64,000 nt of DNA, taken from assembly GCA_963764825.1 (NCBI GenBank), contig CAVXUA010000017.1, positions 1 to 64,000 on the forward strand. Reading direction: 5' to 3'. Positions 1-9,515 of this stretch are shown here, piece after piece; the first letter of the stretch is position 1; each line of letters starts with the position of its first letter. Position numbers and translations under genes: made by a program. The notes under the pieces are model-generated. The model was not told the origin of the DNA, did no database searches, and worked only from the letters and a program-made list of their open reading frames with translations. The DNA is from JAZGGS01 sp963764825 (GTDB taxonomy: Bacteria > Bacteroidota > Ignavibacteria > Ignavibacteriales > Ignavibacteriaceae).

Positions 1-37
1 AATGAAAATTTTGGATGGGTATTTTCTTTGATTTCGG

Positions 38-110
38 AGCCAACTGGCGGAATTGAACCGCCGACCTACTCATTACGAATGAGTTGCTCTACCAGCTGAG
101 CTAAGTTGGC
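38..110 (-). tRNA. tRNA-Thr (anticodon CGT)
   Basis: The minus strand folds into a complete 73-nt cloverleaf. The 7-bp acceptor stem is GCCAACT/AGTTGGC, the D arm is GCTC...GAGC, the anticodon stem is ACTCA/TGAGT around the loop TTCGTAA, and the T arm is GGCGG-TTCAATT-CCGCC. Loop positions 34-36 read CGT, which decodes ACG (Thr). The 3' CCA is not encoded. It lies 36 nt downstream of the ribosomal mini-protein gene on the same strand and may share its transcript. Confidence 0.96.
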
Positions 111-146
111 TTTACTAAAAACCAGGGAGTTAACCAGTAAAGAAAA

Positions 147-242
147 TTACCTTACTTTCTTTTTATGTCTGTTCTTCCTTAATCTTTTTTTCCGTTTATG
201 CGTAGACATTTTATGGCGTTTTCTCTTTTTTCCACAGGACAT
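147..242 (-). CDS. AURKAIP1/COX24-domain ribosomal mini-protein (31 aa)
   Basis: A 31-codon ORF begins MSCGKKRKRHKMSTHKRKKR and ends HKKKVR. Almost every residue is Lys, Arg or His. This is the pattern of the very short AURKAIP1/COX24-domain proteins of Bacteroidota, related to the C-terminus of mitochondrial ribosomal protein mS38, and it suggests an rRNA-binding ribosomal component. The ATG is preceded by AGGAG at 7-nt spacing, which supports the start. The gene lies 23 nt after the stop of the zinc-ribbon/TPR gene and 36 nt before tRNA-Thr. The family assignment rests on composition and the MSCGKKRKRHK start. The ribosomal role is family knowledge, not shown here. Confidence 0.85.
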   Translation of the reverse strand: MSCGKKRKRHKMSTHKRKKRLRKNRHKKKVR

Positions 243-265
243 GTATTTCTCCTATTTTAATTATT

Positions 266-1165
266 TTAATGTGAATTCAATAAATCTTGTGCTCTTTTAC
301 CCACATCAGAATTCGGGTTAATCTCTATTGCTTTTCTAAGCCATTCTCTAGCAATCTTCTATATTACCAGCATTTAAATTTACAACTCCTAAGTTAAGAT
401 GCCCAATTTGGTGAGTTGGGTTAATTTCCAGTGCTTTTTCCATCTCCTTAATTGCATTATCATTATCCTGAAAGACTAAAATAACAAACTCCCATATCAA
501 TTCTTGCATCAGGATCTGAAGGATTAACCTCCAGGTATTTTTTATAATTAGTAATTGCTTTTTCAAACATACCAGCATCCTGCTGCAAATTTGCCAGCGT
601 AAGTAACGAGGAAAGATCCGCAGGATTGTTAGCAACTATTTGTTCAAGATTGTTAATTTCTGAAAGATTATTAAGGTTGATACCGGAATTAGTGTTAAGG
701 CGTGTATTATTTGTCCGCACCTCCGCTTTATCGAGCACTCCCGTAGTAAGTAAAATTATCACAACAAAAATTCCAACTGTAGAAATTATTAGTAATAATT
801 TTTTAGAATCAAAATCATTCTTTCCTTTAATTCTTTTTGAATCTTTTGGTTTTTGCCTTTATCGCTCTTTACTTTTTTCCGATTGAGTGGGCTTAGAAGG
901 TTTTTGATAAGGAGGTTTACTTTCTATTATTAACCGTTATCGACTTCTCCTTTTTAATTCCGTGCAGTTTAACACCACACCCATCACAATTTTTATTTTT
1001 TAATAGGATTTTCCTCACCGCAATTACTGCATACAATATACTGGTAGTGTAAGTTTCAATTTTCTCTTCGGAAGAGGAAGATTGAGTTACTTGTGTTCCG
1101 CACTCAGGGCAGAACTTCATCTCTCTTTCAAATTCATAACTGCATTTAGTACATTGTCTTTGCAT
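266..1165 (-). CDS. zinc-ribbon, single-TM, TPR-repeat protein (frameshifted)
   Basis: Reading across several one-base shifts gives one protein of about 295 aa. It has an N-terminal zinc ribbon (CTKC...CPEC, then a second CDGC pair), a Pro/Lys-rich linker, one hydrophobic segment (LLLIISTVGIFVVIILLTTG) and TPR repeats (EKAITNYKKYLEVNPSDPDA, KEMEKALEINPT, REWLRKAIEINPNS) ending LLNSH. Frame changes fall near 1010, 920, 858, 480 and 345, and each fragment continues directly into the next, so this looks like sequence error. The ATG overlaps the HU-like stop codon (TAATG), which implies translational coupling. It is probably an inner-membrane protein with a protein-interaction domain. The exact role is unknown. 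Confidence 0.75.
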
Positions 1166-1474
1166 TAATTACCAGATCCTTTTTCTTTTTCCATCATTCC
1201 CTGGTTTACAAGTTCTTTAAAATCCTTGGAAAATTTGAAAGTTGGGACATAATGTTCAGGGCACAAAAACCTGTTCGCCGGTTTTAGGGTTTCTCGCCTG
1301 CCTGGCATTCTTTTTCTTAACACGGTAACTTCCAAAACCGCGAATCTCTATCCCTCTTCCTTCTTTGAGAGCTTCAATAACGGTTTTGAAAAATCCTTCA
1401 ATTATTGCTTCAGTTTCTAATTTAGTTAATCCGGTTCCGGCTGCAACTTTATCAACAATATCAGCCTTAGTCAT
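1165..1474 (-). CDS. HU/IHF-family DNA-binding protein (frameshifted near 1256)
   Basis: The protein begins MTKADIVDKVAAGTGLT and carries the family signature GFGSYRVKKK...ARNPKTGE, the arm that inserts into the DNA minor groove. After FVP a one-base shift stops the frame. The next frame continues EHYVPTFKFSKDFKELVN, the expected C-terminal strand and helix, and ends GSGN, for about 102 aa. Its role is nucleoid packing as a dimer. It is the first gene of a minus-strand run and its stop overlaps the start of the zinc-ribbon/TPR gene (TAATG). IHF subunits are an alternative, since the family signature alone does not separate them. Confidence 0.9.
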
Positions 1475-1778
1475 AATTTCACCTTTTCAAATTTTATTAA
1501 AATTTTAAAATGCTCTCAAAATTAGCTGGTAAAGTTATCAAACTTAAGCTGTAAAGTCAATAAAAAAAAGAGGTTACAGCTACTAATACTAACCTTTTCC
1601 AGAAAGAATTGGATAAGGTTTTTTATTCAATCAATAATTTATTTATTTTCATTTCTCAAAGTGATAAATTTTCTCAGGATGGCCTGAATTTGTTACTAAA
1701 ATGGCTGGTTTTCTAAATACTTGCCGCTGGTACAATATTTGGCATTTTAACTAAATACATACTATAAAGATTTCTGAC
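1475..1778. other. divergent intergenic region with a hairpin
   Basis: The 304 bp separate the minus-strand HU-like gene from the plus-strand small membrane protein, so promoters for both are expected here. A hairpin at 1591-1620 (AACCTTTTCCA / TGGATAAGGTT, one central mismatch) is followed by a T run on the plus strand. It looks like an intrinsic terminator, but there is no plus-strand gene upstream. No tRNA, repeat or ORF is visible. Confidence 0.4.
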
Positions 1779-2101
1779 ATGGAACTCCCCGAAATAATTG
1801 GCTCTACAATTTTACTTTTTTCAACCGTAATTATTTTACTGTTTACCTTTTCATATGTCATTTGCAAACTAAAAAACCAAACACGGCTGCAACCGGATTT
1901 CAACAAGATTCCGAGAAAACCTGCTAAATCGGAGCAGATTAAAGTTGAAGATTTGGAAAAGATCAATTAAGCAAACCTGTTTTTGGTAGCGTAGATGATA
2001 GGGTACAGTTTAGCCAACCTAAAGTTGCTAACCGTTTCGAAATTGTAAATAAAAATTTGCAAATAAAAAACAAAGCATTTGAAGAACGCAACTTTAATTA
2101 A
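1779..2101 (+). CDS. small single-pass membrane protein, unknown function
   Basis: It starts MELPEIIGSTILLFSTV with one long hydrophobic segment (about residues 8-30), followed by a hydrophilic tail (KLKNQTRLQPDFNKIPRKP). The frame stops at 1970. Shifting by one base near 1960 keeps a clean reading (KDQLSKPVFGSVDDRVQ...) to a stop at 2101, giving about 107 aa. The orientation is probably N-out with a cytoplasmic C-terminus. I do not recognise the family. The small size and the needed frame correction keep confidence moderate. Confidence 0.5.
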
Positions 2102-2241
2102 TTCGCATCCGCTATAAATATTCCTTCAATTCATTTCAATTAAATTTCAGATAAATTCTATTGTAATTTATCTCACACTATATTTTAAATATTTTCCATT
2201 TAAATATTATTTGTTTTACATTAAGATAATGCAATATTAAA

Positions 2242-2826
2242 ATGAAAAGAAAAACTCTACATATTAAGAATATGGTATGCAACCGCTGTATAAAAGTTGT
2301 TAAAGAAGAAATGGAGAAATTAAATTACCGCGTTGAGAAAATTGAACTTGGGGAGGTTGTGATATCAAGTGATAAAGACAAATTTAACCTGGAAAAAATT
2401 AAAATAGCACTTGAAGAAAATGGGTTCGAATTATTTGACAGCAGGAACGCTAATATTATTGAGAGCATTAAAATATTGATAATCAATTCAATTCATCACC
2501 AGTCGATCGAAAGTTTTTCTGATATTAACCTCAGTAATGAAATAGTAAATGAAACAGGATTGAGTTATCAATACGTGAGTTCCCTGTTTTCTGCTACAGA
2601 AGGAATAACAATTGAAAAATTCATCATAAGCCAAAAAATAGAAAAGGTTAAAGAATTGATTGTGTATGATGAACTAACCCTGAGTGAAATGGCATACAAC
2701 CTTGGTTACAGCAGTGTCCAGCATCTTTCTAACCAGTTTAAAAAAATAACCGGCTTAACACCAACCTATTTTAAGCGATTAAAAAAGAAGAAAAGAAAAC
2801 CCCTTGATAAAATTAGCCGATCTTAA
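2242..2826 (+). CDS. HMA-domain / AraC-type HTH fusion regulator
   Basis: The 194-aa protein has two parts. Residues 1-70 form a heavy-metal-associated fold with the metal-binding motif MVCNRC (residues 11-16). Residues about 80-185 form an AraC/XylS double helix-turn-helix (LSNEIVNETGLSYQYVSSLF and LSEMAYNLGYSSVQHLSNQFK), with the usual end GLTPTYFKRLKK. It sits directly upstream of copZ and copA, so it probably senses Cu(I) through the CxxC and controls export. The metal is inferred from the neighbours. The usual copper regulators are CueR, CsoR and two-component systems, so a one-component HMA-AraC sensor is less common, though such fusions are known in Bacteroidota. Confidence 0.85.
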   Translation: MKRKTLHIKNMVCNRCIKVVKEEMEKLNYRVEKIELGEVVISSDKDKFNLEKIKIALEENGFELFDSRNANIIESIKILIINSIHHQSIESFSDINLSNEIVNETGLSYQYVSSLFSATEGITIEKFIISQKIEKVKELIVYDELTLSEMAYNLGYSSVQHLSNQFKKITGLTPTYFKRLKKKKRKPLDKISRS

Positions 2827-2879
2827 AATTTTATAACTCTTTCCTGATTTATTATAACACATCTTCTATATTCAAACTC

Positions 2880-2887
2880 TATTTTTG
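2880..2887 (+). promoter_or_regulatory. candidate Bacteroidota -7 element for copZ-copA
   Basis: The 97-bp gap between the regulator and copZ contains TATTTTTG, matching the Bacteroidota -7 consensus TAnnTTTG, 36 nt before the copZ ATG. No clear -33 TTTG box sits at the right distance. An independent, metal-inducible promoter for copZ-copA is plausible but unproven. Confidence 0.3.
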
Positions 2888-2923
2888 TACCGGATTTTAA
2901 AATATTAATTAAAGGAAAACCAG

Positions 2924-3126
2924 AATGGAAAAAACATTCAATATAGATGGGATGTCGTGTGGTCACTGCGTGATGGCAGTTGAAAAAGAGCTGGGCAAAC
3001 TAGAAATCGAAAGAAAAAGTTGAAATTGGTTCTGCGAAGGTAAGTTTCGATTTAGAAATAGTAAGTGAAGAAAATATTAAAGATGCAATTGAAGAAGCCG
3101 GATACAAAGTAATCGAAATAAAATAA
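2924..3126 (+). CDS. copZ: copper chaperone CopZ (frameshifted)
   Basis: It starts MEKTFNIDGMSCGHCVMAVE, a canonical HMA domain with the metal ligands in MSCGHC (about residues 10-15). The frame is lost after KLEIE near 3005 and resumes as KVEIGSAKVSFDLE...AGYKVIEIK, the expected second half of the ferredoxin-like fold, for about 67 aa in all. CopZ-type proteins carry Cu(I) to CopA in the cytoplasm. It starts 97 nt after the HMA-AraC regulator and ends 21 nt before copA, so chaperone and pump are probably cotranscribed. A detached HMA domain of copA is unlikely because copA has its own. Confidence 0.88.
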
Positions 3127-3147
3127 ACTAGTTCGTTGATAGACAAG

Positions 3148-5396
3148 ATGAAAAACAAAGTTATAGTTGATAAAATTTCTCTTCCGGTTGAAGGAATGAC
3201 CTGTGCAAGCTGTGTTGCGCGTGTTGAAAAATCAATTGCAAAGATTGAAGGTGTAACAGATGTGGCAGTAAATCTTGCAACTGAAAAAGTCAACTTTTAA
3301 TATTGATAGGAGCAAAACAGGAATAGATGAAATAAAAAAGTTGTTGAAGAAGCAGGATATAAAATTGATCTTTCATCTTTTGATGAAAATAAAAATTCCA
3401 CAAACGCAGATGAAGAATCCGAAAATAATTTGAATTATGATCTAAAACTTAAAGAAAGATTTTCTTTTCGCTTTAATTCTAACCATCCCTATTTTCATAC
3501 TAAGTATGAGCCAAATGTTTGAAGGAGTTCAGAGAGCAAATTCCTTTTACCGATTTCCAGTTAAATAAAATTCTTCTCATACTAACCACTCCCGTTATTT
3601 TTATTTCCGGTAAAAGATTTTTTAAAATATTCTGGAATAATTTAAAACACTTTACCGCTGATATGAATTCGCTTGTAGCTGTTGGCACAGGCGCTGCATT
3701 TTCATTTAGTGTTTTAATTACTCTCTTCCCGGAACTTGTCTTAAAAGCCGGCGAAATCCCTCATGTTTATTTTGATACAACAGTTGTGATAATAACATTA
3801 ATCTTAATGGGTAAATGGCTCGAATCCAGGGCTAAAACAAAAACGGGCACAGCTGTTAAAAAATTAATTGACCTGAAACCTAAGACTGCGTTAATCAAAA
3901 CCGTCGATGGAGAGAAAGCAATTAATGTAAATGAATTGAAGAAAGGTGATATTGTAATTGTAAAACCCGGTGAGAAAATTCCTGCGGATGGAAAAATAAT
4001 ATTAGGTTATTCTTCAGTTGATGAATCAATGCTTACTGGAGAGAGTTTTCCAGAGGAGAAAACTGAAGGTGATAAAATAATTGGCGGTACAATAAATAAA
4101 TCGGGCTCATTTGAGTTTGAAGTTACTGCAACAGGCATAGATTCAGTTCTAGGAAAAATAATTACTCTTGTTGAAGAAGCCCAGGGCTCAAAAGCGCCGA
4201 TACAAAAATTGGCTGATAAAGTTGCTGCGGTATTTGTACCAATCGTTATTGTTATTGCTGTTATTACATTTATGGTATGGTTTATAGTTGGAGGAGATGA
4301 TGCGTTTACAAAAGCACTCATTAATTTTGTTGCAGTGCTTATCATTGCTTGCCCCTGCGCTATGGGTTTGGCAACTCCCACTGCTTTAATCGTTGGAATA
4401 GGTAAAGGTGCTGAAAATGGGATATTAATTAAAGACGGTGAGCATTTGGAATTAGCGCACAAAATAAGTACAATTTTATTCGATAAAACGGGAACGATTA
4501 CTGAAGGTAAACCTATTGTAAGTAAGGTGGTTTCGAATGGTTATGATGAAAATGAATTAATAAAATTTGTCGCTTCACTGGAAAAAAGATCAGAACATCC
4601 GCTTGCTCAGGCAATAGTAAATTATGCAAAATCTAAAACTATTTCCATAACTGATCCCGAGAAATTTGAAAGCATAACCGGTTTTGGATTGACAGGTATA
4701 GTTGAAAACAAAAAAATAATTATAGGGAATAAAAATTTTCTTTCTAATTATAATATAACTTCAAATGATTTTGAGGAAAATGCTGATCAATTTTCTTCGG
4801 AAGGAAAAACAGTTGTACATGTTGCAATAGATGGTAAATCATCAGGTATAATTGCAATTGAAGATCCAATTAAAAATACCTCGGCTGAAGCAATTAAAGA
4901 ATTAAAAAGGTTGAACATAAAAACAATTATGATTACCGGGGATAACAAATGCAATGCGGAACACATTGCAAAGCAGTTGGGAATAGATGATTTTGAAGCA
5001 GAAGTTCTACCTGAAGATAAAGCAAACATTGTTGCGAAGTATCAAAGACAGGGTGAAATAGTTGCAATGGTAGGAGATGGTATAAACGATGCACCAGCAC
5101 TTGCACAAGCAGATGTAGGAATTGCTATTGGCACCGGAACTGATGTAGCAATTGAAACAGGTGATATCGTTTTAATTAAAGGTGATTTAATGGGAGTTGC
5201 CAAAGCAATTAAATTATCCAAAGCAACAATCAGAACAATTAAACAAAATCTTTTCTGGGCTTTTATTTATAATACAGTGGGTATTCCGTTAGCAGCTATA
5301 GGATGGCTTAATCCTATGTTTGCTGCATTGGCAATGGCATTCAGTTCTGTGTCAGTTGTTACAAATTCCCTCAGATTAAAGAAACTAAAACTTTAG
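3148..5396 (+). CDS. copA: copper-exporting P-type ATPase CopA (frameshifted in N-terminal part)
   Basis: A P1B-type ATPase of about 745 aa. In order it has an N-terminal HMA domain (GMTCASC), membrane helices, the actuator motif LTGES, the membrane copper site CPC (in IIACPCAMGLATP, near 4345-4365), the phosphorylation site DKTGT (4482-4496), the nucleotide-binding SEHPLA, the hinge GDGINDAPAL and a C-terminal helix pair with SSVSVVTNSLRL. CPC plus the C-terminal MxxSS-type motif points to Cu(I) export. The frame breaks near 3297, 3336, 3475 and 3518, all before the catalytic part, and fragments join logically. It follows copZ by 21 nt and probably detoxifies copper under the upstream HMA-AraC regulator. 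Confidence 0.93.
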
Positions 5397-5424
5397 AAAC
5401 CGTAGAATGAATTAATAATGAACA

Positions 5425-5835
5425 TTACAAACATTTATATACGTTTGGATTCGCACCAAGATTAAGTGTAAATGTTCCAAACTCCTGGTCAGTATCAGTG
5501 ATGGTCACTTTCAATGTCATTACTTTCCCTTCAATAGATCCTTGATATAAAGCTGGATGCTCGTCAGGAATTTCATCAATTCGAATTGGTCCGCCATGTT
5601 CAAATACATGCACACCAACCACTTCAAACTCACCGTTTTCATCAATAATGATCGCCTCATCAATTGTGCCGTGTGCGCAATCATAATCAATGGTTGCGCT
5701 GCTATCGGAAATGACAATACCAATATGATCTCCTCCCCACACGCCAATTAGATCAGTCTGGCAATTACTTCCTGCACATCCACCGAAAGAGATTAAAAAG
5801 AATAAAATAATAATTCCTGCACTTGATAGTTTCAT
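5425..5835 (-). CDS. predicted lipoprotein, unknown function
   Basis: The 136-aa product has a lipoprotein signal peptide: MKL start, hydrophobic core IIILFFLISF, and lipobox FGGC with the lipidated Cys at about residue 20. The rest is an acidic beta-rich domain (DLIGVWGGDHIGIVISDSS...) of the type seen in small lipocalin-like lipoproteins. No catalytic motif is visible. It is convergent with copA, with 28 bp between them, so a functional link to copper is not indicated. Probably anchored in the outer or inner membrane. Confidence 0.7.
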   Translation of the reverse strand: MKLSSAGIIILFFLISFGGCAGSNCQTDLIGVWGGDHIGIVISDSSATIDYDCAHGTIDEAIIIDENGEFEVVGVHVFEHGGPIRIDEIPDEHPALYQGSIEGKVMTLKVTITDTDQEFGTFTLNLGANPNVYKCL

Positions 5836-5906
5836 TTCTCTTCCTTTAAATTTTTAATAGTATTAAGAACTAGCTAATTTTATTAGATCCCATAACGAAA
5901 TTTCAA

Positions 5907-6404
5907 TTAAACCTGACCGGGAGAAGTTGAAACAGTTTTACTTCTCTCAATTGATTGTAGAGCAAGGTATTTTTCACCAAATTTCTTCATATTGTCGAGT
6001 TCAGTATCAAATTGATCGAAATGGCGTTCTTCATCTGCCACTAACTCTTCAAATATTTTTTTGGATGCAGAATCGGCATTAGCGGAACATTCATTTGCCC
6101 AAACGTTATAATCTCGCGCACTTTCTTCTTCCATATTTGCGCCACATTGCACCATCTCTTTTGGTTCCTTAATTTTCTGAACTTCGCCGCCAACTTTCAT
6201 TTCCACTTCACCTTTAAGAAAAAGAATTCTTTCTGCCAACCGTTCAACGTGCATCATCTCTTCAATGGCAGTCTTCTTAAATAATCCTGCTAAAAGATCA
6301 TAACCCTGATCATCACATTGAAAATGGAAATACATATACTGGTGGATAGCCAGCATTTCATCAGCTATTGCTTTATTTAATAAATCTATGCTTTTTTCGT
6401 GCAT
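5907..6404 (-). CDS. bfr: bacterioferritin-like iron storage protein
   Basis: The 165-aa protein is a four-helix-bundle ferritin. The diiron ligands of E. coli Bfr map to E16 (ADEMLAIHQY), E49 and H52 (EEMMHVE), an E at 92-94, and E125/H128 (ADEERHFD). M50 falls at the position of the Bfr heme-ligand methionine (M52 in E. coli), so heme binding at the dimer interface is possible. It oxidises Fe(II) and stores Fe(III) in a 24-subunit shell. An extended C-terminal tail (SIERSKTVSTSPGQV) follows the last helix. It is a single-gene unit between a lipoprotein and the GuaB/GuaC-family gene. A DPS-like role is less likely given the ligand pattern. Confidence 0.9.
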   Translation of the reverse strand: MHEKSIDLLNKAIADEMLAIHQYMYFHFQCDDQGYDLLAGLFKKTAIEEMMHVERLAERILFLKGEVEMKVGGEVQKIKEPKEMVQCGANMEEESARDYNVWANECSANADSASKKIFEELVADEERHFDQFDTELDNMKKFGEKYLALQSIERSKTVSTSPGQV

Positions 6405-6508
6405 TATTTTTTCTCCTGTAGTTTTATAACATGCAAATTAGTCTTACTAAAATATGAAAAAGGGAATCAGTATTAAAGAGAAAACCAGCAGGTATATAAT
6501 CTATCAGA

Positions 6509-7525
6509 CTATTTTTTCGGTAGTCGTTCCAGGTAAGAACTTTCACTTAAAATTGCGAAAGCATCTTTTTCACAAAGTTCTTCAAGCGTCAGGCAATTCA
6601 TATAACTCATTGTGCTTTTTAAGCCGTCAGAAATTCCATCAATTACACTTTGCACTACACCTTTATATGGCACCATTGTTTCTTCACCTTCAATAAATTC
6701 GTTCTTCATCTTTACACCAAACGAAGCAGAGCCGCGGTATTTTTTCCAGAGTTGATCATCGTACTTAATTACTTCGCCGGGAGTCTCTCTCGTTCCTGCA
6801 AGCAGTCTTCCAAGCATCACTGCATCTGCACCAACCGCAATTGCTTTTGCTGCATCTCCGGAACCTTTAATTCCACCATCTGCAATAATTTTAATTTTTA
6901 GATTATCTTTTTTTCTCGCAAAAAATACATTCAAAAGAGATGATACCTGCCCGATCCCAATTCCCGTTTGGATACTTGTAGTACAAACGCTTCCGCTTCC
7001 AATACCAACTCTAACAGCATCTGCTCCTGAGTCTTCAAGCTGCTTAAGAGATGCACCGTGAGCAATATTACCTACTATTACTTTTGTATTAAAATTCTTC
7101 TTTATTTCTTCAGTTTTCTTTAGCACTTCCAGGTTATTAGCATTAGCAGTATCGATGCAAATTAAGTAATTACCCTCTGCAAGTTTTTCAATCAAATCCA
7201 TAGATGAATTTAAAGCGATTGATACTGCTTTAATTTGATGATCTTCCTGCTGGTTTTTTAAGATTTCTTTAAGAGAAGAATCAAATCGGTTTAAAATTCC
7301 AAGGCAGCTAAGTTTGGATAATTCTTTAACCATTTCTATTCCAGTTACACTTTCCATTGGACTTGATAAAACGGGTAATGCAAGTTTTTCCCCAAGAAAT
7401 TCGCAAGAAGTGTCTGCTTCCCTTCTTGATTTAATTCGGGAAACTTCTGTAGGAATAAGACTTATATCATCATAAGTAAGAGATTGCTGGTATTCATTTA
7501 AAGTTTTTTTAGTATGTATTTTCAT
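6509..7525 (-). CDS. IMP dehydrogenase / GMP reductase family protein lacking CBS domains
   Basis: The 338-aa TIM-barrel protein carries the catalytic-cysteine loop GIGSGSVCTTS, the phosphate-binding DGGIKGSGDAAKAIAVGA, the GRLLAGTRETPGE segment and a flap with KYRGSASFG and VPYKG. The two CBS (Bateman) domains normally inserted in GuaB after about residue 100 are absent, which fits GMP reductase or a CBS-less dehydrogenase. Substrate would be GMP (to IMP) or IMP (to XMP). The usual CTTR reads CTTS here, so the Arg is lost. The gene follows pepF with 23 nt between them on the same strand. Choosing between GuaB and GuaC from sequence alone is not safe. Confidence 0.8.
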   Translation of the reverse strand: MKIHTKKTLNEYQQSLTYDDISLIPTEVSRIKSRREADTSCEFLGEKLALPVLSSPMESVTGIEMVKELSKLSCLGILNRFDSSLKEILKNQQEDHQIKAVSIALNSSMDLIEKLAEGNYLICIDTANANNLEVLKKTEEIKKNFNTKVIVGNIAHGASLKQLEDSGADAVRVGIGSGSVCTTSIQTGIGIGQVSSLLNVFFARKKDNLKIKIIADGGIKGSGDAAKAIAVGADAVMLGRLLAGTRETPGEVIKYDDQLWKKYRGSASFGVKMKNEFIEGEETMVPYKGVVQSVIDGISDGLKSTMSYMNCLTLEELCEKDAFAILSESSYLERLPKK

Positions 7526-7548
7526 TAGTTACTCTTTAGGTTTAAGCT

Positions 7549-9396
7549 TTATAAAAGTTCTTCAATCTCATCAAGAATTTTGTTCATCTTTTCTGATACT
7601 GCATTAACAGGATCGGCGGAGTTCATATCTACCCCTGCAGCGTTAAGAATATTTATAGGATAATCTGAACTTCCTGCCTTTAAAAAATTAATATACTTTT
7701 GAATAGCATCAGTTCCTTCGGTTTTAACTTTTTTTGCAAGAACCTCAGAGGCAGCAAAACCGGTTGCATACTGGAAAACGTAAAAGTTATAATAAAAATG
7801 AGGAATACGTGCCCAGGTATATTCTTCCTTTTTAAGAACAACCATTTCAGGTCCCCAATATTTTTGATAAACCTCTTTGTAAAGTTTACAAAGAGAATCA
7901 GCAGTTAGGGCTTCACCATTCTCAGTTTTTTCGTAAACAATCATCTCATACTCTGCGAACATAACCTGCCTGTAAAAAGTTGCGGTAATATTGTTCAGGT
8001 ATTTTTCAAGCAGGAATAATTTTTCTTCTTTAGATTTGGCATTTTCTATAAGATAATCGAGTAACAAAGATTCATTAAAAGTAGAAGCGACTTCGGCAAG
8101 AAAGATGGAATAATTTGCATAAGGAAACGGCTGGGTATTCCCGGTATAATATGAATGCATATTGTGACCCATCTCGTGAGTAAGTGTAAACAGGTCACTC
8201 AAAAGATCTGTCCAGTTAAGCAGTACATAAGGATGAACTCCGTAAGTTGTACCGGATGAATATGCACCGCTTTTTTTAGCTTGAGTTTCGTAAACATCAA
8301 TCCACCTGTTTTCAAATGCTGTTTTTAATGATGTAAGATAATCATCGCCCATTATTTGTAATGAATCCAACACAATTTTTACTGCTTCATCGTAAGGATA
8401 TTTTTTTTCTTTTACATTGTTAAAAACAGTTACGTAAACATCATAAGAGTGAAGTTCATCTATGCCGAGTAGTTTTTTCTTCAAACCAGCCCACCTGTGT
8501 AATGGAGCAAAATTCTGGTTAACAGATTCAACTAGCTTATCGTAAACAGTTAACGGTATATTGTTTTTATCCAGGGCAGCAGCTCTTGCCGAATCATATT
8601 TTCTTGAGTTAGCATAAAAGATATTTGTCTTAAGAGCACCGGTGAACAATGTTGAAAATGTATTACTGTAATCTTTGTATGCATTAAGGTAGCCTTTATA
8701 AGCTCTTTCCCTATAGCCGCGGTCTTTAGAGTAAATTGCAGAATAAAACTTTGCATGCGATACAACAGTTTTATTTCCCTCATCATCAATAACTTCCGGT
8801 AGTTTAAGATCTGCATTAGTAAACATTGAGTAAGTGTTGTAGGGCGTTTGAGATATATCACCTGATAGTGCTAGTATCTGCTCTTCAGATTTTGAAAGTG
8901 TATGAGCTTTAGTTCTAAGCAAATCTTTTATGGCATGTTCATAAACCTGCAGCTCTTTTTTAGAGTTTATCATCTTCAATAGTTTTTCATCAGGAATATT
9001 TAGCAACTCAGGATTTATAAAAGAGCTTGCAGCGTTAACTTTCGAGTAGAGCGTCTTAATCCTGTCATCCATTGCCTGGTAAGTGCTTATACGCATATCA
9101 CTATCTTTGGCAAGCATAGCATACAGGTATAGTCTTTCAATTTTAATTCCTACCGCATCGTTATAAGAAAAACACTTTTCAAGTATATCAGCAGATTCGT
9201 GAAGTTTTCCTTCAAAATTCCTATAACCTTCAACCTGTTTTTCAACCCACGTAAAATCGTTTTCCCATTCATCATCGCTTTTATAAATATCACCAAGGTT
9301 CCATTTATACTTTTCATCAATTTCTTTGCGAACGGGAATCGAAGCAGTTCCGCCGGTATGATTGAATAACTTATTATCTGTTAAATTTATTGACAT
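7549..9396 (-). CDS. pepF: oligoendopeptidase F (M3 family)
   Basis: A complete 615-aa M3B metallopeptidase, the normal PepF length. The zinc site is HEMGH in TLTHEMGHNMHSYY, with the third ligand Glu expected in FLAEVASTFNE about 25 residues later. The N-terminal half is the typical helical oligopeptidase domain, and KEEYTWARIPHFYYNFYVFQYATG is the conserved C-terminal substrate loop region. It hydrolyses short cytosolic peptides. It has no signal peptide. The GuaB/GuaC-family gene lies 23 nt downstream on the same strand. This is one of the long genes without any frameshift. Confidence 0.95.
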   Translation of the reverse strand: MSINLTDNKLFNHTGGTASIPVRKEIDEKYKWNLGDIYKSDDEWENDFTWVEKQVEGYRNFEGKLHESADILEKCFSYNDAVGIKIERLYLYAMLAKDSDMRISTYQAMDDRIKTLYSKVNAASSFINPELLNIPDEKLLKMINSKKELQVYEHAIKDLLRTKAHTLSKSEEQILALSGDISQTPYNTYSMFTNADLKLPEVIDDEGNKTVVSHAKFYSAIYSKDRGYRERAYKGYLNAYKDYSNTFSTLFTGALKTNIFYANSRKYDSARAAALDKNNIPLTVYDKLVESVNQNFAPLHRWAGLKKKLLGIDELHSYDVYVTVFNNVKEKKYPYDEAVKIVLDSLQIMGDDYLTSLKTAFENRWIDVYETQAKKSGAYSSGTTYGVHPYVLLNWTDLLSDLFTLTHEMGHNMHSYYTGNTQPFPYANYSIFLAEVASTFNESLLLDYLIENAKSKEEKLFLLEKYLNNITATFYRQVMFAEYEMIVYEKTENGEALTADSLCKLYKEVYQKYWGPEMVVLKKEEYTWARIPHFYYNFYVFQYATGFAASEVLAKKVKTEGTDAIQKYINFLKAGSSDYPINILNAAGVDMNSADPVNAVSEKMNKILDEIEELL

Positions 9397-9515
9397 AATT
9401 CTTTAAACCCCCAAACGCTATAGTTTAATTATTTATGGATAAAATATTTGGCAGGGCAAAATAATCAAAATAATTATTTCTTGCCTAAAAAAATTCATTC
9501 TCTAGTTTTTTAATG

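Noticed and set aside
1591..1624. True terminator in the 1475-1778 gap
   Set aside because: The hairpin and T run look right, but no gene ends upstream of it on the plus strand, so it is only noted in the gap entry.
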